Assembly (NCBI RefSeq): GCF_028769735.1
Contig: NC_088179.1
Location: forward strand, 5,402,001-5,466,000
Source: Zonotrichia leucophrys gambelii
Taxonomy: Eukaryota; Chordata; Aves; Passeriformes; Passerellidae
Length of the DNA stretch: 64,000 nucleotides
Reading direction: 5' to 3'
Below are positions 56,669 to 64,000 of the stretch, piece after piece (the first letter of the stretch is position 1; every line of letters starts with the position of its first letter). Below the pieces are notes generated by a model that was given only the letters and a program-made list of their open reading frames with translations, had not been told where the DNA came from and made no database searches. Position numbers and translations under genes: made by a program.

Positions 56669-58419
56669 AATTTCATGTTAAATGAGCTCCTTCTCCTTTA
56701 TTCCTAAATTTTCCAGAAATATAATGAAATCTCTTTCACTAAGAATTAATTCAGGCCCTTAAAGCCTCCTCTTACTCCCCCCCACAATTGTTAAACTCTG
56801 TTGTGCTGCTTCTGCATTTCCCACACAAAGCTCCAACATTATAAGAATATTTCTGACACCAAGACCAGGCAAATGCCTCTCTGCAGTTTCAGAATGCTAA
56901 AGATTTGATTTTTAAGTGGAAATAGTTAGCAAGCTTTACAATTAGGCAACCAAATTGTAGCAGACATTTGCTCCTGACATTCAATATATTGTTCACATGC
57001 CAATTTTATGGAGTAAAGTAAAGAATCTTTATTCCTCTCATTGAAGGTTGCCTTGGCTTTCCTCTGCAAGGCTGAGTCTTTATTTGCACCAGGCTTGACT
57101 CTTGCTGATGCAGCCTGCTTACCCCGTGGATGGCTGTTCAGATAATTGTTCTGCTGCCATTAACACGAGTTCAAACATTGTTTAATTGTGGGAATATGCA
57201 GAATTGTTGCGATCAGGGTCATTCGAGAGCTGAGCTGAATGCTGATTTCAGGGGCTGTAAAGGCAGCACAGAGCCTCGCTTTTTCCCTTCACGTTTGATT
57301 TTTCATATCACTTGAAGAGCTTAAAATAGTCCCTGTCTAGGTAGGCTGAGCTTTGCAGAGGAAGATCGACTGGCAGATATCACCCCATGCAAAGCCTCCG
57401 CTGTAACCAAGCAGAGGTTTGCAGGTAATAATAAAAGGGAAAACTACTGAGTCTCAAGATAAAGGATGTTCTCCGGGCTGTGGGTGTTCAAACAGAGCAC
57501 AACAACATTTCTATTCAGCACTCTTTAATTCTCAGTTAAAAGAGATGCCGGATAATTGTAGCTTAATCCTGCTTGAAATGACAATTTTCATTTCAACCCC
57601 GAGTTTTATCGGAGAAATGTTTTCACTTGCTGAGCTGCTCTTCTTCAACATTTGGTTTGCTAAAATCAGCCAGCAACAATAACAAAAAAAAAAAAAAACC
57701 AAAAAAAAAAACCAAAAACCCAAACCAAACCTCTCAACCACTGTAAAATGCATCTGGAATGTGACAAACAGGCTGGGGGTTGAGTCGAGAAGAAATCAGC
57801 AGCTTCCACCAGGTTTTTGTTTGCTCAAGGGTTTTGGCGGGAGGTGGCAGGTTTAATACAACAATTCTGAGCTGCTGTTTGCAGGGATTGCTTTTCCAAC
57901 ACGTAAGTCAACATCGTCCCCTGAGATCTGGAGCAGAGACAAAATAAATCTACTTTCATTTAAATTTTCATCAGGATAACGCTGCCTTTCCCTGCCTGTT
58001 TCCCCTCTGAACACATGGGCTGGTTCCACCTGAAGGAAACCACCCCCAGTACAGCACAGTCACCACCAGATTGGCTTCCAACACCAGGAAAGTATCCATG
58101 GCATTTTCCTGGCCTGGTTCATAATGAGACGGCTCGGTGGAGATGATTTTCTTTCTCCTTTCATTTATCTTCTCCTGCTTTTGAGTTTCTTACCCAAACT
58201 CCTTTTTGCAGTGGAGGAGTACCCGAAACAAAATCAGGAAGGTGCTGTCATCTCCTGGATTCATCTCAAGGGTGTGCAGAGTTGCCATGAGGTGAAATGA
58301 AAACTCTTTTGGGACAGAGTCCAGAAAATCTGTATCTCATTTCCCAGGCTTGGTCTGCCAACCTAAACTAGGGCTAGCATCAGACTGGAAACGTCCAATG
58401 CCACCATTGTGGAAACAAA
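56669..58419. other. Long repeat-free AT-rich block
   Basis: No repeat apart from the A/C-rich run at 57683-57726. Mixed AT-rich text with scattered CpGs at 57160-57300 (ttgcgatcagggtcattcga) and 57590-57615. The appearance fits conserved non-coding DNA near a developmental gene, but no coding frame is present. Confidence 0.4.
57683..57726. repeat. A-rich low-complexity tract
   Basis: Runs of A interrupted by CC (aaaaccaaaaaccc type). No AATAAA signal or processed gene copy is recognised upstream. Confidence 0.9.
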
Positions 58420-58632
58420 CTGGATTGGATATTAGGAAAAATTCCTTCATGGAAAGAATGGTCAGGCATTGGGAAGGGCTGCCCAGGGCAGTGATGGAGT
58501 TCCTGTCCCGGGAGGGAGGGATTTAAAATCCATGTGGATGTGGCGCCTGGGGATGTGAGTTCGTGGTGGCCTTGGCTGTGCTGGTGGAATGGCTGCATTT
58601 CATGGTTGTGGATCTCTTTTCCAAGCTTCATT
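58420..58632 (+). mobile_element. CR1 LINE 3' fragment
   Basis: Plus-orientation CR1: ggattggatattaggaaaaa, gggaagggctgcccagggca, gatttaaaatccatgtggat, ggtggccttggctgtgctgg, decayed terminus near cttcattattgtctg. Confidence 0.92.
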
Positions 58633-59812
58633 ATTGTCTGGCTCTAGCCTGGCTCAGATGGTTTTTGTTTAGCTGGTGAAGTGCTTGCTCCATGAAACTC
58701 CCATAAGTTTTTCCCAGTTGGGAAAATCCAGTTGGGGTTAGGGCCAAACCCATGTGCTTACAGCTGAGTCTGGCCATGTTGGGAAGTTTGCCCCTGGGTC
58801 CAGCATCTCTTTAAAGGTTTGGAGGGAGGAAGGAAGGAGGTGCCTGTCCCCGAGCAGGCTATATTTGTGTGGCCCAACTGTGTCAGTGCTCTGCCATGGG
58901 GGGACAGGCCTTGTCTCCTTGTGAGCAGCTCAGGACCACACTTCTTCCCATACTTCATACCCTAAAGCCCTCAGGGAAAACGCTGTTTCATTCCTCCTGA
59001 AAATGCAGATTACCATCTTCACAGCATAAAGAGCCTGCTTTGCAGGCTGCCACTTCCCTGGAATTGCCTCTCCTCCCTCCGTGCTGCACAAGGACATCAG
59101 CAGCTCTTTAATTGCTCAGCTCCCGTGCCACCACATCTCTGCGGAGATGAAGGGCTTTAGAAGGAGCTGTCCACCCCAAATAACCCTTCTGCACAGGAAG
59201 CCTGGTGCAGCCCGGCCCCAAATCCCTGATCCTGACAGACTGAGCTCCTTTCTGTGCTCCTTGCTGACCTTTTGGAGTCCTGTGGCTCTCAGGGCTGTGG
59301 GAGGACCAGGAGCGCTCCACACAGCGGGGCCAGCGCAGCCCCGGGCTCCGATCAATGCTCATTCCCGGCTCTCCCCGCAGTCACTGGCCCATGGCTGTGC
59401 AATGATTTGGAGGCTGTAATTGGCTGAATGCTTGGCTTACCCCTTCACTATCACTAAATGGCACAACAGCAGCTGCTTTCCAGAAAAAACACTGCACACA
59501 CACAGAAAACTCTGCTGGAATTGTCACCGTGTGCTGCTCACAGGGCCATTCCCAGCCTACACCGGTGCTTGGAGCTGCTCCTTTGGGCACCCCACTGTCT
59601 ACTCTGAATCCAGAGGGACATGGTGAAAGGGGAGATCCACTGAAGAAAAGAAACTCCACCTCACTTTCCACATCCCTGAAAGGTCCTTGGGATGTGTTGG
59701 TGCTTCACCAGCAGAAGCACTGGGGTGATGGGAGGCAGCTTGGCACCTTCATGCTCAGCTGGGCTATCTTCACACATTTGTGCCCAGCAGCTGAGCTGGG
59801 AAAAGCCAAAGC
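58633..59812. other. Non-coding sequence, no gene seen
   Basis: Unique text. CpGs cluster modestly at 59200-59390 (ccgggctccgatc, gagcgctccac). A splice-acceptor-like ctctccccgcag at 59373-59384 is followed by no open frame of note. Confidence 0.45.
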
Positions 59813-60061
59813 ACAAGAGGAAACAGCCTCAAATTGGGCCTAAAAGGGGAGATTTAGGCTGGATGTTGGGAAAATTTCTTCACTAAGCCCTAGCTCAGCT
59901 GCCCAAGGCAGTGGTGGAGTCCCCATCCTCAGAGGGATTTAAAAGCTCTGTGCATGAGGCACTTGGGGACATGGTTTAATGGTGGCCTTGGCAGTGGTGG
60001 GACATAAATTTGACTTAATCTTAAAGGGCTTTTCCAACCTAAAGGATTCTGTGATTCTGTG
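59813..60061 (+). mobile_element. CR1 LINE 3' fragment
   Basis: Plus-orientation CR1: ggggagatttaggctggatg, ttgggaaaatttcttcacta, gatttaaaagctctgtgcat, ggtggccttggcagtggtgg and intact double octamer ggattctgtgattctgtgcc. Confidence 0.94.
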
Positions 60062-62093
60062 CCTGGGGACAGTGTCACCATGGGGCTGCCAGTCAAGTTG
60101 GAGGCTGCAGCTCATGCTGGTCTTAGAATTCCAAGTGCTGGTAAAAAATTGGAGGTCCTGACTGGGGGAGGAGGGAATCTGTCAGCTCCTGCCATAGGAG
60201 AGGGTAAACAAGCTGGAACCCCAGTGGACTGGGGAGTGCTGATTGGGTTTATCTGCACGAGGAAGGCAGGAACTTATTTCACAGTGCTAAGTGATACAGG
60301 TAATATTTCCAAAACAAAATCTCCCGTTTGAAATCCAATTAGGGTTGCTAAGAAACAACATAGTTAACCAGCCAATATTTGCTAAATCCAGACTTTTGCA
60401 AGCAAGGAAACAGCTTCGCCAAATTGCACTAACAATACATAAATACATTCATATTAAACCAAACAACTGCAATCCTGTTAACACCAGCTGTGAGGATTTT
60501 CCTTGTTATCTGGGGGATTTCAGGACCTGCTGTAGTGCTTCCCAGTCCCCTGGCTGGGGGGTCTGTCCAGAAACCACAGTGTTGGTGGGACAGAAAGGAA
60601 TCTGTGTGTTTACTTTATTGATGAACATACATCTTAAGTGCCTGAGTGGAGGGTCTGGAAAGCAATTTGGGTGAAAAATAGTTGCTGGAGAATGCTCTTT
60701 AATTGTCAACTGCTCCAGTATAACTGATTTCCCCCCAAAAGTTCCTGCAAGCTTTCCTAAAGCAGGCTGTTTTTCACTCCTGCTCTCGGCAGACAGAATC
60801 ATTGATCTCCAGATTCCCTGTTCGGCTCTGCTTGGAGCAGCTCCCTGAGCCTCCTCTCCAAGGAGCTTCCAGGACTGTCCTCCCTGCCCATCCCCGTGTT
60901 CCAGGCCTGCCTGGGACATCTGCACACCCAGCAGGGGTGTCCCCAGTGGGACCAGTGCTCTCATTCCACACTCCATGGGTGAGGCAGCAGCATTGACCCC
61001 AAGCCACCACCTGAGTATCGGCGTCCCTGTGGCTGCACTGGCACAAGGCACAGGCCTGGCCTGAGCTTTTGGGCTTTCATTGGGGCCCTAATGTTACATT
61101 TTAATGGCTTTCTGGTCTTCCCTGCTTGGCAGGACTCCAGGCTGGCCCAGAGGTTTAGGTAGGGCTCCTCAAAGGCTCTTCTCAGTTCCTGTCCTGATGA
61201 AAAGCTGGATTTTTTTCAGGGCTGACCCACAGCAGAGACCCATTTACAATGAGAAGCCTTTATCTCCTCCAGTGGGTTCAGAGCTTCAACTCTGGTTTCT
61301 TCTCAGTGTTGGGGGAAATTCTGCACCAGGGGTTGCACCACTGCTCCACATCTTTTTAGGTGACTCAGCCAGGTGTCCAGTGCCACCATCCCACATCCCA
61401 TTCCCATGAAAGGGAGATTGAGTGTGATGTGCAGCTCAGCTCTCCCAGAGCAGGGTTTTCCTGGGATAAGCTTTTCATGCAGGGTTTGTGTGGGTACTTC
61501 ATGCTGTCATGTTTACAGCAGCCAAAGATCCTTGTCCAAGAACTCCTTGCTCCCTGCTTGGCTCTTTCCTGGCTGCTGCTTTGCCCTGGCTCCACAGACA
61601 CAATCCTTGTGCCTCCTCTGGCTCCCCACGGGAGTGGGAATCCCAGGCAGTGGCCTTTGGCTGATGTGGAGGGCATGATAATGTGCCTGCTCCTTCAGTT
61701 CTGTGAATGTTCATCCCAGCAAATTGCTCTGTCTCTGCTCAAGGATCCTTGTAAATATATGGACTAGAAGTGGCAGGAGCTGCAGACTACCAGGGGTTTT
61801 TTTCACCCAAGGAAAGATTAGATTTCAAAACTTCCTCTTTTGTATTGAAGGAGAGCAGAAAATCTTTCTTACATCAACCTGTCTGGAAGTCGAGGTCCAA
61901 CTCTGTTACCAGTTTCCTCCTGATTTGTGCAGTGCTGTGTGTTTGCTCTCTCCAGCCGCTTCCCAGCTGGAGGCAGGGCTTCTTAATTCCCTTTAGGGAA
62001 GGAATTTCCATCTTCAGCACTAACCCACTGGAAAATGACCTCTTGGATAAGCAGAAACCCCAGACGGTGCTGCACCTCTGGTGGGAGGCTCCT
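60062..62093. other. Non-coding sequence, no gene seen
   Basis: Unique text. AT-rich at 60290-60480 and 60680-60780, GC-richer at 60800-61080. A 181-codon minus frame (60506-61051) and a 135-codon plus frame (61360-61767) show no domain. Confidence 0.45.
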
Positions 62094-62154
62094 GGTTTGG
62101 TTTGGTTTGGTCTGGTTTGGTTTGGTTTGGTTTGGTTTGGTTTGGTTTGGTTTG
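62094..62154. repeat. (GGTTT)n pentanucleotide microsatellite
   Basis: About twelve ggttt units with one t-to-c change near 62112. Read in frame it gives a repeating Trp-Phe-Gly-Leu-Val string on the plus strand, which is not a protein signal. Confidence 0.96.
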
Positions 62155-62370
62155 TCCCACTGCAGTGATCCCTTTGTGGTGCAGAGCAGAGCAGGGACTG
62201 CCTGCCCAAGCTTTATTCCCAGAAAAGGGCATGGGAAAGATGGGAGCAAGTGCTTAAAAGCATGGGGAGAAACTGCTGAAAAATGCTTCAATTTCCAGCT
62301 CTCTCCCAGCATCCCTTTGATGGGGAATGTCGGGAAGAGAGCCCCAGCTTTATGACAGGAATTAAGCATC

Positions 62371-62518
62371 ATAAAATCATGGAATGGTTTGGGTTGGAAG
62401 GGACAGTCTTGTTCTACCCACCTGCCACAGGCAGGGACACCTTCCAGTTTGTTCCAAGCCCTGTCCAACCTGGCCTTGGCCACTTCCAGGGAGGCAACAG
62501 CCACAGCCTCTCTGGGAG
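62371..62518 (-). mobile_element. CR1 LINE 3' fragment
   Basis: Reverse-orientation CR1: aaatcatggaatggtttggg, ggcagggacaccttccagtt, ctggccttggccacttccag, ending near agcctctctggg. The cactatcccagg block is mostly deleted. Confidence 0.94.
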
Positions 62519-64000
62519 GAAGAGAAGACATTGCTCCTGATCCAAGTAGCTCCTCTGAAGTTCTCCTGTTACTTTGGCAAGATGGGCAGACAAGCCACTG
62601 GAATAGCTGTGAGCCAGGGACTCCAGGCCAACCAGGGATACTCCAGCTTCTCCAGCTCATTCCTGTTTTTTCTTTCCAGAATATGAAACGTCTGCCCTTG
62701 GACTACTTATAGGTTCTGTAAGGTTCTACTGTCACGGTTCTATAAACTTCCAGAAGCTGAACTGGCTCCTGGAAACTTCTCTGGTGGCAAACTCACTGTC
62801 CACATCCCACTGGCTCCACCCTTCAGTGAACTGAACCATTTCCATGCCAGGGAATGGGAATGGGTGGAACATCCCTGAATGTCCCCAGCACAAGTGTGGT
62901 TGGCCATGGTGGATGATCCATGTCCCAGCTCATCCCTGGCATTAGCACAGGCCAAAGGCAGTGCCTGGGTGTCAGTGCTGTGGCACTCCCAGGGATGGAG
63001 CACCAGGGTCAGCAGCACTCCAGAGCTCCGAGCCAGCCAGAGGAGGCTGGATGTGATGGCAGTAATGAACAGCACGGCTCCAAATTAAAATCCAGCTAAT
63101 GCAAAGGGCAGGCACCTCACCTGTCACTCTGCCGCGTCTCCGCAGAGCTGTCGGACTCTGCTGAGCTCACAACTCTGGGTGCCCTGACCCGGGGGGGCTG
63201 AGGCTGCTGTGCCATTCTAATGATGCTCCCAAGGGGAGCAGGGTGAAGGGCTCGAGGAAGGAGGGCTCGAGGGCAGCCACCTTTATTTAATGCACCATGA
63301 CAGTGCATAGCTAAGGCTCTTTATTTTGCTGAGAGGTGGCAGTTCCAGCGCGGGGCTGATCAAGTCTGTCCCAATCTTACCAATGACAGTGCTTAACTTT
63401 TGTCTCCTTCCTGACTCTTCCTCCTTGCTACTTCCACTTGGAGGTGAGTGTTTTGTCCTTCAACAAGAGACTAAGCTGTGAGACCTTGCTAATACTGGTT
63501 CTTTCCTCCTACTTGACAAGAACAAGGAAATCTCTCCCACCCCTGCCCTTCCCCATATCCACCTCCCCAAAAGTTAGGAGATTTTCATTATGGGAGAGTG
63601 AACACAAATAGAAACTTCCTTTTGTTTCCCTTGAAGGTCTTCTCCAAGCAGAGCAGGAGAGTGGGGCAGGAGGCCACTCTTAGATCCAGGTCACCTTTCA
63701 CAGCTGCAGCTTTGATTTGAAAATGAACTTGGAAAGCTGGGGAAGGAGTGTTTGTCAGGAGAGTGCTTTGGAGGAGGAGAGCTTTGTGTCTTGGAAGCCA
63801 TAAAACCACTTCTGGGAGCTTTGTCTTACTCCTTAAGAGGCATTGTGCTTTATTGAGGATTCAGTGAGGCTCTTGCAGGTTGAGAAAACAGCTTGGACCA
63901 ACTCTGTGTGCAGGAGGTGAGTGGCGTGGGAAGAAATCCATTAAGGAGCCCAAGTGAGAAAACTGCTGGGTTGTGCCCCCAGGTGTTTTCCTCCTCAGGA
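62519..64000. other. Non-coding sequence holding one exon-like stretch
   Basis: Unique text to the end of the window. Except for the exon-like stretch at 63121-63216 no gene feature is seen. Pyrimidine- and AT-rich passages alternate from 63300 on. Confidence 0.45.
63121..63216 (-). other. Possible small coding exon (weak)
   Basis: On the minus strand a 96-bp segment lies between TTAG at its 5' side and a consensus donor GACAG|GTGAGG at its 3' side. Open throughout in one frame, it would give a 31-residue polar stretch (PPRVRAPRVVSSAESDSSAE). It has five or more CpGs in a CpG-poor neighbourhood and would be a phase-2/phase-2 symmetric exon. Against it: the pyrimidine tract is interrupted just before the acceptor. 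The plus strand also offers a good acceptor here (gccgcgtctccgcag, ending at 63144) with a short open frame ending in TGA. I do not recognise the peptide. Confidence 0.15.

Noticed and set aside
57100..57726. A processed retrogene ending in the A-rich tract
   Set aside because: No open frame, no AATAAA just before the tract and no target duplication. The A-run is interrupted by CC units like a simple repeat.
1..64000. tRNA, rRNA, snRNA or known microRNA genes
   Set aside because: No cloverleaf with A- and B-box promoter text, no U-snRNA-like segment and no recognisable rRNA was noticed on reading. A covariance-model scan would be decisive.

Overview
This window looks like non-coding DNA from a bird, most likely a songbird. 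I base that on dozens of 5'-truncated CR1 LINE fragments (the dominant avian retrotransposon), several families of solo endogenous-retrovirus LTRs, moderate GC content and low CpG. I found no convincing protein-coding gene, rRNA, tRNA or CRISPR. The open reading frames present are short, often open on both strands, and many are translations of CR1 tails. The window is therefore either a gene desert or part of a very large intron. One weak exon candidate lies near the right end (63121-63216).

Mobile elements give the window its structure. (1) CR1: about 35 fragments on both strands, nearly all covering only the 3' UTR. Two (16350-16918 and 53593-54046) still reach the degenerate C-terminal end of the reverse-transcriptase frame. 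Intact tails end in the CR1-type octamer ATTCTRTG. (2) LTR family 1: seven copies of one ~385-bp LTR at 8605, 12506, 20782, 27171 (truncated), 36596, 48056 and 54727. Four have exact 6-bp target-site duplications and one has a 5/6 match. (3) LTR family 2: two ~670-bp LTRs in opposite orientation at 29221-29891 (5-bp duplication) and 46434-47102 (near duplication). (4) LTR family 3: two LTRs on the minus strand at 32603-33106 and 38481-39109. The second carries a 171-nt purine tract that grew from a short purine seed still visible in the first. No internal retroviral genes were seen, so all are treated as solo LTRs.

Other structure includes a ~466-bp direct duplication 13.3 kb apart (11484-11949 and 24813-25279) with a CR1 end inside both copies. 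At 50890-52521 a 152-bp tandem duplication overlaps a ~175-bp inverted repeat. Several microsatellites were born at or inside transposable elements: (TAA)n at a CR1 terminus, (GGGA)n/(GGAA)n inside a CR1 and (GGAGAA)n inside an LTR.

Between the repeats, several CpG-retaining or AT-rich stretches could be conserved regulatory DNA: 10930-11480, 39400-39690, 49780-50040, 50170-50740 and 56690-58400. A near-perfect palindromic RFX X-box lies at 30344-30357, and exact POU octamers are more frequent than base composition predicts. No genes acting together can be described. Element boundaries and family calls come from reading the sequence by eye, so family names from a repeat library are deliberately not assigned.
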